Source: JAPPLG01 sp965199935 (GTDB lineage Bacteria > Bdellovibrionota > Bdellovibrionia > Bdellovibrionales > UBA1609). From it: DNA of 64,000 bases. Below are positions 52,302-61,698 of the stretch, piece after piece; the first letter of the stretch is position 1; the number at the start of each line of letters is the position of its first letter. The notes under the pieces are model-generated. The model made no database searches. It was not told where the DNA came from and saw only the letters and a list, made by a program, of their open reading frames with translations. The stretch is from positions 868,001-932,000 of the forward strand of contig CBDATD010000001.1 of assembly GCA_965199935.1 (NCBI GenBank), given 5' to 3'. The translations under genes were made by a program, and so were the position numbers.

Positions 52302-53642
52302 ATGAAAAAATTATTCGGGACTGACGGGATCAGGGGGCAGGCAAATACATTTCCCGTCCTGCCTGAGATTATTTTGAAAGTAGGACAGGCTCTGGGATTT
52401 ATTCTGACTCAAAAAGCTGCAAAAAATAAAAGACAGATGGTGTTAATTGGAAAAGACACCCGCTTGTCCGGTTACATGCTGGAGCAGGCTTTAGCCAGCG
52501 GCCTCAATTCCATGGGGGTGTGGGTTCAGCTGACAGGGCCTTTGCCGACTCCCGGTATTGGATTCTTAGCTCAAAATATGCGGGCAGATGCGGGGGTCAT
52601 TATTTCCGCTTCACATAATTTATACCATGACAACGGCATTAAAATTTTTGGTGCTGACGGTTTTAAAATTTCAGATGAAATGCAAAAACAAATTGAAGAT
52701 TTTGTTGATTCAAAATCCGTACAGCCTGTTGGTGAAGTAGGCAGAACCCGGCGTATTGACGATGCTTCCGGCCGATATATCGTCTTTGTGAAAAGAACTT
52801 TTCCTGCTCAGTTGTCTTTGGATGGCTTGAAAATAGTTTTGGATTGTGCAAATGGGGCCGCTTATCGAGTGGCCCCTGCGATATTTGAAGAGCTGGGGGC
52901 CGAGCTTGTTGTGATCGGCAACAAACCTGACGGCTACAATATCAATAAAGACTGCGGCGCCACTGTACCTGAAAATATTCAAAAGGCTGTGTTGGAGCAT
53001 AAGGCTCATGCAGGCATCAGCTTGGACGGAGACGCGGACCGAGTGGTGATGGTGGATGAAAAAGGCTCTGTCCTAAATGGAGATCGTATTTTAGGTTTGC
53101 TGGCTGTGTATTTAAAAAAAACACGGTCCATTAAAAAAGTGGTTTCTACTTACATGGCCAATACAGGTTTGGAGAATTTTCTTAATAAAAATGGGATTGA
53201 ACTGATGCGGGTGGATGTAGGGGACCGCAGTATTACGAAGTGTATGCTTTCCGAAAAGATCGTCTTGGGAGGGGAGCCTTCAGGTCATGTTATTTTTTCT
53301 GAGCATAGCCGTACAGGAGATGCCTGCATTGCGGCTCTTCATGTCTTGGCTGTGATGGTGTCGGAAAATAAAAAGTTAAGTGATTTGACAGTGGGAATTG
53401 AAGATGTGCCGCAGATTTTAGCCCAAGTGCCGATTAAAAAAAGAATACCGATTAAAGAACTGCCGGGTTACTCTCGTTTAACGTCGTGTTTGAATGAGAA
53501 ACTAGAAGGAAGGGGGCGTTTTCATATTCGTTTTTCCGGCACAGAACAGCTGGCGCGTGTAATGGTGGAAGGGGAGGATGAAAAAATCATCCATGTTTGC
53601 GCCGATGAAATTTCTCATTTTTTGCAAAATCATTTGAATTAA
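52302..53642 (+). CDS. glmM: phosphoglucosamine mutase
   Basis: Interconverts glucosamine-6-phosphate and glucosamine-1-phosphate for peptidoglycan and LPS. 446 residues from ATG 52302 (KKLFGTDGIRGQAN). The active-site serine is in VIISASHNLYHDNGIK, metal loop SLDGDADRVVMV, sugar loop GGEPSGHVIF and phosphate loop RFSGTEQLARVMVEG. The frame is open back into ftsH, but the conserved start is this one, 16 bases after the ftsH stop. Confidence 0.96.
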   Translation: MKKLFGTDGIRGQANTFPVLPEIILKVGQALGFILTQKAAKNKRQMVLIGKDTRLSGYMLEQALASGLNSMGVWVQLTGPLPTPGIGFLAQNMRADAGVIISASHNLYHDNGIKIFGADGFKISDEMQKQIEDFVDSKSVQPVGEVGRTRRIDDASGRYIVFVKRTFPAQLSLDGLKIVLDCANGAAYRVAPAIFEELGAELVVIGNKPDGYNINKDCGATVPENIQKAVLEHKAHAGISLDGDADRVVMVDEKGSVLNGDRILGLLAVYLKKTRSIKKVVSTYMANTGLENFLNKNGIELMRVDVGDRSITKCMLSEKIVLGGEPSGHVIFSEHSRTGDACIAALHVLAVMVSENKKLSDLTVGIEDVPQILAQVPIKKRIPIKELPGYSRLTSCLNEKLEGRGRFHIRFSGTEQLARVMVEGEDEKIIHVCADEISHFLQNHLN

Positions 53643-53660
53643 AAATTCTAGGGGGTGTTT

Positions 53661-54110
53661 TTGTCTTCTTCCATATACAAAGAACATGATGTGAGTCAAA
53701 AAAAAGATTTTTCGGCATTGGCGGAGGCTTTTGTTTCCTGCTTAGGCTCTAAATCAGCAGTTCTTATGGAGGGGCCTTTAGGCGTCGGAAAAAGCGAGTG
53801 GGTGAGGTGCTGTTTAAAAGCTTTGGGCTATAAGAGGGAAGTGCCTTCTCCTTCCTTTGCTGTTCATCATGTGTATCATATAAAAGATCGGGTGATTGAT
53901 CATATTGATCTTTACCGCATCAAAGAAGAAGATGAACTGGAGTCCATAGATTTTTTTGATTTGTTTTTAAGAGATGAGGGGTTGATTTTTATCGAGTGGG
54001 CGGATCGTTTGTCATGGAAGTCCCTGCCTCAGGATTGGAGCTGTACTTATTTGAAGTTTTTTTGGAAAGGCTCCCGCCGCATGGCAGCCGTTCGCTCCGC
54101 ACAGCCCTGA
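53661..54110 (+). CDS. tsaE: tRNA threonylcarbamoyladenosine biosynthesis protein TsaE
   Basis: ATPase needed for t6A modification of tRNA together with TsaB and TsaD. P-loop EGPLGVGKSEW, PSPSFAVHHVY, HIDLYRI and FIEWADRL are all family signatures. I favour the TTG at 53661 because GGGGG (53651-53655) is at normal distance; GTG 53655 overlaps that site. 149 residues. Downstream of glmM by 18 bases. Confidence 0.93.
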   Translation: MSSSIYKEHDVSQKKDFSALAEAFVSCLGSKSAVLMEGPLGVGKSEWVRCCLKALGYKREVPSPSFAVHHVYHIKDRVIDHIDLYRIKEEDELESIDFFDLFLRDEGLIFIEWADRLSWKSLPQDWSCTYLKFFWKGSRRMAAVRSAQP

Positions 54111-54162
54111 CGTATTTGATCCTATTAGAGAGTCAAAGGACTTGTATAAAAACTAGAAATTT

Positions 54163-54780
54163 GTGATGATACAACCCATGCCTTGTTTTATAAAAATATG
54201 TTTGTCAACGGCAGGAATATTAATGTTTCAAGCGGCGGCGGAAAACCTTAAAGAGGGGAGTATGAACAGCGGCACACAAAAAACATCCGACGGGCAGGCT
54301 CGCTCTATTCAAAATACTGAATTACAAAACTCATCGGCTGAATACCGGAAGCCAAGTGATAAAGTTTTAAAGCAAAATTTAACTGATCTTCAGTACAAAG
54401 TGACTCAAAAAGGAGGTACAGAAACTCCTTTTAAAAATAAATACTGGGATCATAAAGAAAGAGGAATTTATGTGGACATTGTATCCGGGGAGCCTCTTTT
54501 TAGCTCCTTAGACAAATACGATTCCAAAACCGGCTGGCCCTCTTTTACAAAGCCTTTAAAAGAAGAATATATTGTGACTAAGGTGGATAAAAGCATTGTA
54601 CTGGGAGAGCGGATAGAAGTGCGGTCCCTGTACGGAAACTCCCATTTAGGCCACGTTTTTGATGACGGACCTAAGCCCTTGGGCAAAAGGTATTGTATCA
54701 ATTCCTCAGCCTTGCGTTTTATTCCAGAAAACAAGCTTAAAGAAGAAGGCTATGGAGAGTTTCAAACATTATTCAAATAA
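54163..54780 (+). CDS. msrB: peptide-methionine (R)-S-oxide reductase MsrB, exported form
   Basis: Repairs methionine-R-sulfoxide. The MsrB domain covers about 85-195: YWDHKERGIYVDIVSGEPLF, DSKTGWPSF, VRSLYGNSHLGHVF and the catalytic Cys in RYCINSSALRF. The zinc-binding CxxC pairs of one MsrB class are absent, as in many bacterial forms. Residues 1-26 look like a signal peptide (ICLSTAGILMFQAAA) and a ~55-residue Ser/Gln-rich linker follows, so it probably works in the periplasm. Confidence 0.92.
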   Translation: MMIQPMPCFIKICLSTAGILMFQAAAENLKEGSMNSGTQKTSDGQARSIQNTELQNSSAEYRKPSDKVLKQNLTDLQYKVTQKGGTETPFKNKYWDHKERGIYVDIVSGEPLFSSLDKYDSKTGWPSFTKPLKEEYIVTKVDKSIVLGERIEVRSLYGNSHLGHVFDDGPKPLGKRYCINSSALRFIPENKLKEEGYGEFQTLFK

Positions 54781-54807
54781 TATTTTTTTAAGATCTTCAT
54801 TTTTTCA

Positions 54808-54852
54808 TAAAAAAACAGAACCTGTAAAACCTATGTTCTTTGAACAGGTTCT
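54808..54852 (-). terminator. terminator between convergent msrB and HTTM genes
   Basis: AGAACCTGT / ACAGGTTCT stem (54817-54825 with 54844-54852). Read on the minus strand it is followed by a run of T (A run at 54809-54815), so it best serves the minus-strand gene. Confidence 0.75.
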
Positions 54853-54863
54853 TTACACCGTTT

Positions 54864-56606
54864 CTAGGGAGAGCGGCATTTAAAAGAGGTGATCATTTTT
54901 TTCTTTGCCGGTGGTTTCGGCTGTCCGGGCTCCGGGGTGTCTATTCTCATATAGATTAACTCAATTTTTGTTATTGGATTATCTTTTAGTTTTTTATTCC
55001 ATTTGCGGCATAAATATCTAAGATAATTGTTTCCAGTCCTTCTATATCTCTTGTAGGAAACAATATTTTCCAGCATTTTTCTAAATCTAAAAACAGGAAA
55101 AGTTTCATCATATCTGTACGGTGACTCGGAGGTGACAACTTCGGGTTCTCCATTTCTCCAAAGGTCTATCTTTGTGTCGTCTTTTCTGGAAGCTGACAAG
55201 ATAATATATCCTCCTTTTTTTGAAGGGTAGGGGGCAAACATACTCCAATGTTGTGTGAGATGCAGAAAAAATCCTGCTGAATTATATTTTTGAGGGAAGT
55301 ATTTCTCCCAATATTTAAAATCTAAAGCGCGTATATTCCATGCTGCTGTGTAAAGAAAACAAAAAGAGTAAAAAATATAAAGTAGAAAATTCTTTTTGCG
55401 AAGTGGAGGGAATTCTTCGGGGACATCCAAATATACACGATGTCTGTTTTTGGCTGTGAGATTGTATATTTTATTTCCCAAAAAAGAAATGAACCTCAAT
55501 CTGAAGAAGGGGGAGAGATAGAAAAATAAAGGAGACCTGGAAATAATTTCTGCAAAAGCAGAGAAATGACTCTGCCAGCCTTTTTCTTGATCCCAAACCA
55601 ACCATGAATTTCTCTTGTTCATTTCTGATAAAGCTTCTGGCTTGGACTGCGCCGCCGCCGCAGTCACATGAGGCAGAATTAAAAATGTTTTAAGCAGGTG
55701 AACAGATTTTCTGCAAAAGGAGCATGAATCGTCAAAATAAACAATCAAAGGTTTTTGAGGAAAATATTTTTTTAAATGATCCCAAAACTCAGATGGAAGC
55801 AGAGCAAGCCACATTAAAATACAAAAGTATGAAAACATTCCCAGGTGCAAAAATACGCTTAAAGAGAGGTGAAATGCGGCCATTATGAAAATAAGAAATA
55901 CTCTCGCTCGAGGAGCAAAGCCAAAACAGAGCAGGAGCAGGGGAACAGCCCCCTCAATAAACCTATAAGTCATGAAAGTTAAAAACTTCATAAGGTATGG
56001 ATATTGAAGTAAAATATCCCCCCAGTAGGTTCTAAAACTGTCCAGCATGAGAGCATAGTAAACAGCATCTCCATTTTTCCAAACAGGATGGTTTTTAAAC
56101 AGAAAGGTGATCCAGTAAACCAATAGAATCTGCCCTATAAAATAAATAGAAAATAAAGAAAAATGTTGAGAGGGTTTTGGTTTTTTTACAGCAGAATCAA
56201 AAGAAAAATGTTTATTGGAGGGCAGAGGCAAAGACCAAAACAAAAGAAGACAGCCCAAAACATCTCCAGCGTTTACAATCATGTCGTTTTTTACATGCAT
56301 AGAAACAACCAAAGCCCATGCAGTGAAAGCAGTGTATTTTGTTTTATAACCAACAATCAGCAGGCAAAAACAAAGAACAGCAGACAACATCAGCAGTAAT
56401 TGAAACCAGTCTGCAGAATAGATAAAGGCTAAAGAACTGGCATGGAGTCTGGGAGAATTTAAGCCGTTTCTAAAGTAAAACAAATCTGCGTAAGGCCATC
56501 TGGTAAAAAGATAGTCTGTTAAAAGAGTCAGCCCCAGACCCACACGAAACAGTGCTAAAGACCTTGAGTCCAAAGAAAAGTTCTTTATAAAAATTTCTTT
56601 TATCAT
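54864..56606 (-). CDS. HTTM-domain membrane protein fused to a DCC (DUF393) domain
   Basis: 580 residues. The first ~280 are an HTTM (vitamin K-dependent gamma-carboxylase-like) membrane region with several helices (LALFRVGLGLTLLTDYL, AGDVLGCLLLFWSLPLP, MTYRFIEGAVPLLLL). Residues ~285-400 form a DCC thiol-disulfide-like domain with PLIVYFDDSCSFCRKSV (CxxC). A further helix and a soluble C-terminal region (HLTQHWSMFAPYPSKKGG) follow; this last motif is usual in HTTM proteins. The biological reaction is unknown. It is two bases after the purine permease stop. Confidence 0.78.
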   Translation of the reverse strand: MIKEIFIKNFSLDSRSLALFRVGLGLTLLTDYLFTRWPYADLFYFRNGLNSPRLHASSLAFIYSADWFQLLLMLSAVLCFCLLIVGYKTKYTAFTAWALVVSMHVKNDMIVNAGDVLGCLLLFWSLPLPSNKHFSFDSAVKKPKPSQHFSLFSIYFIGQILLVYWITFLFKNHPVWKNGDAVYYALMLDSFRTYWGDILLQYPYLMKFLTFMTYRFIEGAVPLLLLCFGFAPRARVFLIFIMAAFHLSLSVFLHLGMFSYFCILMWLALLPSEFWDHLKKYFPQKPLIVYFDDSCSFCRKSVHLLKTFLILPHVTAAAAQSKPEALSEMNKRNSWLVWDQEKGWQSHFSAFAEIISRSPLFFYLSPFFRLRFISFLGNKIYNLTAKNRHRVYLDVPEEFPPLRKKNFLLYIFYSFCFLYTAAWNIRALDFKYWEKYFPQKYNSAGFFLHLTQHWSMFAPYPSKKGGYIILSASRKDDTKIDLWRNGEPEVVTSESPYRYDETFPVFRFRKMLENIVSYKRYRRTGNNYLRYLCRKWNKKLKDNPITKIELIYMRIDTPEPGQPKPPAKKKMITSFKCRSP

Positions 56607-56607
56607 T

Positions 56608-57954
56608 TTATACGAGTATGAAATGATTCAAAATTAAAGACAACACACAACACCCGCCAATCACATAAAGAGCTGTGGACACCCTCCTCCTCATACAAAT
56701 TTGGATGCAAATATGGCTTAAAAACCCCCATACGAGGCCGTTAGTAATGGAAAAGGTCAGGGGAATAATCAGCAAAACTAAAAAAGACGGAATGGCTGTA
56801 TCCAGTTTTTTCCATGATATATCCACAATAGAGTCCATCATTAAGACTCCAATGATAACCAGAACGGGTGCTGCTGCTAATTGCGGTACAATGGATACAA
56901 GAGGGGATAAAAACATAAAAGGCAGAAAGGCAAAGGCTGTGACTAAAGAAGTCAAACCCGTCCGCCCTCCTTCCTGAAGGCCGGCTCCTGATTCTAGATA
57001 ACAAGTTACGGAGCTTGAACCTAAAAGTCCGGCGAAGGTGGTGCCTAAAGCATCGCAAATTAAGGATTCTTTAAGTCTTCTGGGGCGTGTGAAATTTTTT
57101 GTTTCAGAATCATCTGCTTTAACAATAGGTTCTGTGAGATTAAAGCGGCTGAGCAAGGACATATACGTTCCAAGACTTTCAAATAAATCTACGAAAGCCA
57201 AAGAAAAAATAGACGGCAGGACGCTAAGGTGCAAAGATCCGAGAAGATCTAGTTTTCCAATCAGAGAAAAATCAGGCCGGGAAAACAGACCCTTGTATTG
57301 AACCAAATCAGCAGTTGTCAAAAGAGAGCAAAAGGAGCAGATTAAGGTTGTTGTTAAAATAGAAATGAGGAAAGCTCCTTTGATTTTTTTGATGACGAGC
57401 AAAGAGAGGATGAACAAACCGGAGATAAAAATAATATTCTCTAAATTCCATGAGGATTGTTGAAGGATGGTCACAGGGGATGAAGTAATAAAGTTTCCCT
57501 CTTTGAAGCCTATGAAAGCAATGAAGAGGCCAATGCCTCCGGCGAGAGATTTTTTGAGGTGGCTGGGGATGCTCAGTACAATTTTTTCTCTGACTTTGAA
57601 AATGGATAAAATCAGAAAAATAATCCCAGACCAAAAAACAGCGCCAAGAGCTTTTTCGGCAGGAATGTTCATTTGTAGAATCATGGTGAAAGTAAAAAAA
57701 CTGTTGAGGCCGAGTCCCGGGGCCATAGCAAGGGGATTTTTAGCATAAAGGCTCATTGAGAGAGTGGAGAAAAAACATACGAGGACTGTTGAGGTGACGA
57801 GGCCGTTAAAAGGAAGACCGGCCTGACTTAAAATAGAAGGGTGTACTTGTATAATGTAGGCCATCGCAAAAAAAGTGGTGAGTCCTGCTTTTGCCTCTTG
57901 GGCCAATGAGCTTCCGCTTTTTGTAATTTCAAAAAATTGATCCAGCCATTTCAT
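56608..57954 (-). CDS. AzgA/PbuG-type purine permease (NCS2-like)
   Basis: 448-residue, 12-14-helix permease. Family motifs: AKAGLTTFFAMAYIIQVHP near the N-terminus, AMAPGLGLNSFFTF, LFESLGTYMSL and the SSVTCYLESGAGLQEGGRTGLTS substrate-site region. AzgA-group transporters import adenine, guanine or hypoxanthine with protons. Exact substrate is not determinable. Heads the unit with the HTTM gene. Confidence 0.9.
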   Translation of the reverse strand: MKWLDQFFEITKSGSSLAQEAKAGLTTFFAMAYIIQVHPSILSQAGLPFNGLVTSTVLVCFFSTLSMSLYAKNPLAMAPGLGLNSFFTFTMILQMNIPAEKALGAVFWSGIIFLILSIFKVREKIVLSIPSHLKKSLAGGIGLFIAFIGFKEGNFITSSPVTILQQSSWNLENIIFISGLFILSLLVIKKIKGAFLISILTTTLICSFCSLLTTADLVQYKGLFSRPDFSLIGKLDLLGSLHLSVLPSIFSLAFVDLFESLGTYMSLLSRFNLTEPIVKADDSETKNFTRPRRLKESLICDALGTTFAGLLGSSSVTCYLESGAGLQEGGRTGLTSLVTAFAFLPFMFLSPLVSIVPQLAAAPVLVIIGVLMMDSIVDISWKKLDTAIPSFLVLLIIPLTFSITNGLVWGFLSHICIQICMRRRVSTALYVIGGCCVLSLILNHFILV

Positions 57955-58083
57955 GAGTTTGGAACAATAAACGTTTCAGAGAAAGAACACAATTTCTTTT
58001 ATGTTGCTTGAACCGCTTATATAGAGTAAAAATGCGGTGTCCCTTGAAAATAGAGGTGCATACCGGGCCGTAAAAGGAAGAAT

Positions 58084-59073
58084 ATGAAATACACCTACTC
58101 AGCACAAATGCGGGCGGATCTCGCTGGAGGCACCTTAGATATTTGGCCTTTTTATCTAATGACGGAAGATGTAATCGTTGAACACAACGCCACTGTGCAG
58201 ATGGCTCTAGGTTTAATCTGCTCCTGCAGTTTGACTGCGGGCAAAAACACTGCCCGCATTACTTTAAAAACGGATGGGCGGTCCTTTGAATATGCTTCGC
58301 TGAAAGATTTTTTAAATATTGAAAATGAAAAGCTGTCTTTGCTGAAATCCGTAGTTGGTTATTTTAATCCGTCTCTTGGCTTTCACTTAGAGTGGTCTTC
58401 GGAATCTCCTGTAGGAGGGGGGCTTGGAGCCAGCTCTTGCTTAACAGTGTTATGGGTAAAATGTTTTTCTGAATGGTTGGAGCATAAGTTGGATTTTTTG
58501 CAGTCTCTTTATTTGTGCCGCGACTTAGAAGCTCGATCTTTGAAAACATTCACAGGCTTTCAGGATTACATTGTTCCTCTGCAGAGTGTTTCAAAGTCTT
58601 TGAAGACAAAAAAAATGATCAATATTATTTATTGGGGGGTTTTAAAGCCGCGCATTGTAACTTTGGACTTGCCTGAATCTGTGATGAAGCAATTGGTTTT
58701 GATTGATACGGGAGTTTCCCACCACTCTGGTCAAAGCAACTGGAAAGGAGTGCAGTCTTACTTAAAGAATTCAGACTTTTTAAATCGGTGCCGCGATACA
58801 GCTCTGGATATGGCAACAGCCTGTACGGAAGGGGACTTTCAAAGATGGCCGGAATTGTTTGCCAGAGAGTATGAACTGCGAAAAAAATTTCATAAGGGGT
58901 ATATTCCCGCCGAGTTAGAGGATTTTCAGAAACATTGGTTTTCTAAAGCTGGTGTAAAAGCTTTTAAAATGATGGGGGCTGGAGGGGGAGGCTGTGCTTT
59001 ATTATGGACAGAAGACCTTCAAAAGACTTTAAAAATGTGCTCAGAAAAAAACATCCGAGTGCTGTCTGTTTAA
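58084..59073 (+). CDS. GHMP-family sugar kinase
   Basis: 329 residues with all three GHMP motifs: MRADLAGGTLDIWPFY at the N-terminus, ATP loop ESPVGGGLGASSCL near 107-120, and the C-terminal KMMGAGGGGCALL. The first motif resembles D-glycero-D-manno-heptose-7-phosphate kinases and related sugar kinases of LPS precursor synthesis. Substrate is unproven. It precedes the enolase fusion by 114 bases. Confidence 0.85.
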   Translation: MKYTYSAQMRADLAGGTLDIWPFYLMTEDVIVEHNATVQMALGLICSCSLTAGKNTARITLKTDGRSFEYASLKDFLNIENEKLSLLKSVVGYFNPSLGFHLEWSSESPVGGGLGASSCLTVLWVKCFSEWLEHKLDFLQSLYLCRDLEARSLKTFTGFQDYIVPLQSVSKSLKTKKMINIIYWGVLKPRIVTLDLPESVMKQLVLIDTGVSHHSGQSNWKGVQSYLKNSDFLNRCRDTALDMATACTEGDFQRWPELFAREYELRKKFHKGYIPAELEDFQKHWFSKAGVKAFKMMGAGGGGCALLWTEDLQKTLKMCSEKNIRVLSV

Positions 59074-59187
59074 TATCTACAGCAGTGCTGTTTGACAAAA
59101 GGGCTGTCTCAAAATACAAGTAAATCTCTATATGCAAAAAGAAGAAGATGAGCTTTCTCCTCTTTTTCTCAAAGAAGGTGAAAAAAA

Positions 59188-61026
59188 ATGTTGAAAATCA
59201 GCGGTCGAGTGACCAATTCATTTTTTCGATTTTTAGATCAACGGTATTTTGATACTTCTCGTTTCTATGAATTGAGCAATATGGAAATGCATTTCATTAA
59301 AGACCCCAGCGTTTGGATGGAAGTTGATTTGGTTGAAAATTTTCTTAAAGAGCTGTCGGAAGAATTTGGCCGGCATTTTGTAGATAAGGAGCTTACGACT
59401 GCCGTAGGCCACGCCGCCTTAGAGCTTGGAGCTTGGGGGGAGCTGGATCATGTCTTGAAGTTAGGCCCTGTTTTTAATATTTATCAAAAGCTGTCAGATA
59501 TTTTGCAGTGGTTTGTATCTCCTCTTCATTTAGATCATATTCAGTACAAATACAATTTAATCACTTGTGAGTGTGAGCTTTCTTCGGATGATTATCCGTA
59601 CCTTGTGGAGTATATGAGATCTGTCTTGGAGGTGCTTCCCACCTATAAATCGGAAGCAATGACGGAGGTGGAATGGAAGGGTAAATGTATTTCCATTCGA
59701 TACACTCCTTATGGGCAAATGTCTTTTTTTGCAGAAAAACATGAGATGAAGAATCTTATGTTGACTTCTCCTAGAATTACGAAAATTCACGGCAGAGAGC
59801 TTTTAGACAGCAGGGGGTTTCCGGCCTTAGAGGTGGAGGTGTGGAGTTCCAGCGGCGGCTCGGCCAGGGCGATGGTTCCTTCAGGAGCTTCGACAGGGCG
59901 TTTTGAGGCTTTAGAGCTGAGAGACCATGATAAAAAAAGATTTCATGGGAAGGGGCTGCTTAAAGCTTGTGAAAATGTTCTGGAGCTTTCTCAAAAACTT
60001 CGCGGTGTTTATTTAGACTCCCTGGAAGACATAGACCAGAAATTGATTGAGTTGGACGGCACAGAAAATAAAAGAAAATGGGGAGCCAATGTTATTCTAG
60101 GTATATCTTTGGCTTGTTTACAGCTGTTGGCCCAAATGCAAAAGAAAAGTGTTTATTCTTTTTTTAAAAGCGGGGTGAGCCGACTGCCTATTCCTTTAAT
60201 CAACGTTTTAAACGGAGGCTCTCATGCGGACAATAATTTGGATGTGCAGGAGTTTATGCTGGTTCCTCATGGTTTTTCTTCTTTTCGTGAGGCGATAAGG
60301 GCCGGTTCTGAAATTTTTCACACTTTAAAAAAAGATCTGCAAAATAAAAATTACAGTACGTCTGTGGGAGATGAGGGGGGTGCGGCTCCTTCATTAAAAT
60401 CCAATGAGGAGGCTTTAGAGCTTTTAGTTTCGGCAATAGAAAAGGCCGGGTATCAGCCGGGCCGGCAGGTGTCTTTGGCTTTGGATGCGGCGGCCAGCTC
60501 CATTTATAAAAATGGTTTGTATTTGTGGGAAGGCGGCAAAATCAATGCTGATGATTTAATTGAAATTTACGACGGATGGATCAACAAATATCCCCTGGTG
60601 AGTATTGAAGACGGCTTGGAGGAAGAGCAGTGGGAGGATTGGAAGAAATGGAGCAGGCTTCACAGTAAAAAAATTCAGATCGTTGGAGACGATCTCTTCG
60701 TGACTAACTCTAAGAGATTGAAAAAGGGTATTGAAAATAAAATTGCGAATGCGCTTCTGGTAAAAGTCAATCAAATTGGGACGGTGACAGAAGCCCATGA
60801 GGCTGTGAGGCTGGCGCATCAATCAGGGTATCAAACAGTGCTTTCTCATCGAAGCGGCGAGACAGAAGATTCCGTGATTGCAGATTTGTCTATAGCTTTT
60901 GAATGCCAGCAGATTAAAACAGGCGGAGTCAGCCGCGGGGAGAGAACGGCAAAGTACAATCGTCTTCTTCGCATAGAGGAAGAGCTTGGCGGCAAAGCCA
61001 AATACCATCAGTGGCTCAAGGGCTGA
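59188..61026 (+). CDS. eno: enolase with an extra ~190-residue N-terminal domain
   Basis: Residues ~192-612 are a complete enolase, which converts 2-phosphoglycerate to phosphoenolpyruvate. It has GRELLDSRGFPALEVEV, GASTGRFEALELRD, GGSHADNNLDVQEFM, VGDEGGAAPSL, SIEDGLEEEQWEDW, GDDLFVTN, LVKVNQIGTV and LSHRSGETEDS, so the catalytic Glu, Lys and metal ligands are present. The first ~190 residues form a separate alpha/beta domain (MLKISGRVTNSFFRFLDQRYF..., AALELGAWGELDHVLKL). It faintly recalls V4R/heme-NO-binding-like sensor domains. The frame is uninterrupted, and the internal ATG 59746 has no ribosome site, so a true fusion is likely. Confidence 0.9.
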   Translation: MLKISGRVTNSFFRFLDQRYFDTSRFYELSNMEMHFIKDPSVWMEVDLVENFLKELSEEFGRHFVDKELTTAVGHAALELGAWGELDHVLKLGPVFNIYQKLSDILQWFVSPLHLDHIQYKYNLITCECELSSDDYPYLVEYMRSVLEVLPTYKSEAMTEVEWKGKCISIRYTPYGQMSFFAEKHEMKNLMLTSPRITKIHGRELLDSRGFPALEVEVWSSSGGSARAMVPSGASTGRFEALELRDHDKKRFHGKGLLKACENVLELSQKLRGVYLDSLEDIDQKLIELDGTENKRKWGANVILGISLACLQLLAQMQKKSVYSFFKSGVSRLPIPLINVLNGGSHADNNLDVQEFMLVPHGFSSFREAIRAGSEIFHTLKKDLQNKNYSTSVGDEGGAAPSLKSNEEALELLVSAIEKAGYQPGRQVSLALDAAASSIYKNGLYLWEGGKINADDLIEIYDGWINKYPLVSIEDGLEEEQWEDWKKWSRLHSKKIQIVGDDLFVTNSKRLKKGIENKIANALLVKVNQIGTVTEAHEAVRLAHQSGYQTVLSHRSGETEDSVIADLSIAFECQQIKTGGVSRGERTAKYNRLLRIEEELGGKAKYHQWLKG

Positions 61027-61043
61027 CTCCACCCTTTTTTTGC

Positions 61044-61067
61044 TCCCGTGAAAGCGGGAATCCAGTT
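61044..61067. repeat. short palindromic repeat CCCG...CGGGAATCCAGT
   Basis: CCCGTGAAAGCGGG followed by AATCCAGTTC, between the convergent eno and antitoxin-like genes; it may serve as a bidirectional terminator. Confidence 0.65.
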
Positions 61068-61086
61068 CGCATAAATGATTTGTTAA

Positions 61087-61698
61087 TTATTTTTTAGATT
61101 TGAAAAAGATTTCTGCAAACTTTCTTTTTCGGTCATTGATTTTCACTCCTGTTTGTTTGATTTTTTCCAAAGCTGTATCCGGAGATTTGTAATAGTCAGC
61201 TATCCTTTTTAAGATGTCTCTTCCGCTGGTTTTATTATTTTCAATTCGGTAAATGGAGGCAAAAGAGACGTCAAAAAGAGCGGCAAAATCTCTAATGGAG
61301 AGTTTTAAGTCTTTACGAAATTTTTTCAAATCTTTTTTTGAAAAATTTTGATCTTCATATACAGGAGTAAAAATAAAGGAAGAGGGGCCTCTTTGACCAA
61401 TTGTAGAAAGCAGGATGAGGGGATTTTTTTCAGAGGGTGCAATGTCAAAGTATTGGCAGTACTCTTTGTAGGCAGGGTTTCTTTTAGAGGGGATGCGGTC
61501 TTCAAAAGAGGGAAACAATACTGTAGAAATATGTCTTTTTTTTGTAAGGGGGATATCAGGTCCTAAAGCAATGGGATTTTTGCAGTGTCTATAAGCCTCG
61601 TCATATTCAAAAATAAATTTTTTATTTTTTTGTGTCAGCCGGCCCGCGTATTGCCTTGTTTGTCTTTTTTCTAGATAGACATTGACGGCTTTAATCAT
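61087..61698 (-). CDS. HipA N-terminal-subdomain protein fused to an XRE helix-turn-helix (HipS-HipB-like)
   Basis: 203 residues from ATG 61698, which overlaps the kinase stop by eight bases. Residues ~1-115 match the N-subdomain-1 of HipA (VNVYLEKRQTRQYAGRLTQ, FIFEYDEAY, ILLSTIGQRGPSSFIF). The remainder is an XRE-type HTH (FRKDLKLSIRDFAALFDVSFASIYRIEN) with a basic tail. In HipBST systems the small HipS carries this subdomain and inhibits the separate kinase HipT, while HipB is the DNA-binding repressor. Here both roles appear combined in one chain encoded after the kinase. I infer it is the antitoxin/autorepressor. Confidence 0.78.
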   Translation of the reverse strand: MIKAVNVYLEKRQTRQYAGRLTQKNKKFIFEYDEAYRHCKNPIALGPDIPLTKKRHISTVLFPSFEDRIPSKRNPAYKEYCQYFDIAPSEKNPLILLSTIGQRGPSSFIFTPVYEDQNFSKKDLKKFRKDLKLSIRDFAALFDVSFASIYRIENNKTSGRDILKRIADYYKSPDTALEKIKQTGVKINDRKRKFAEIFFKSKK

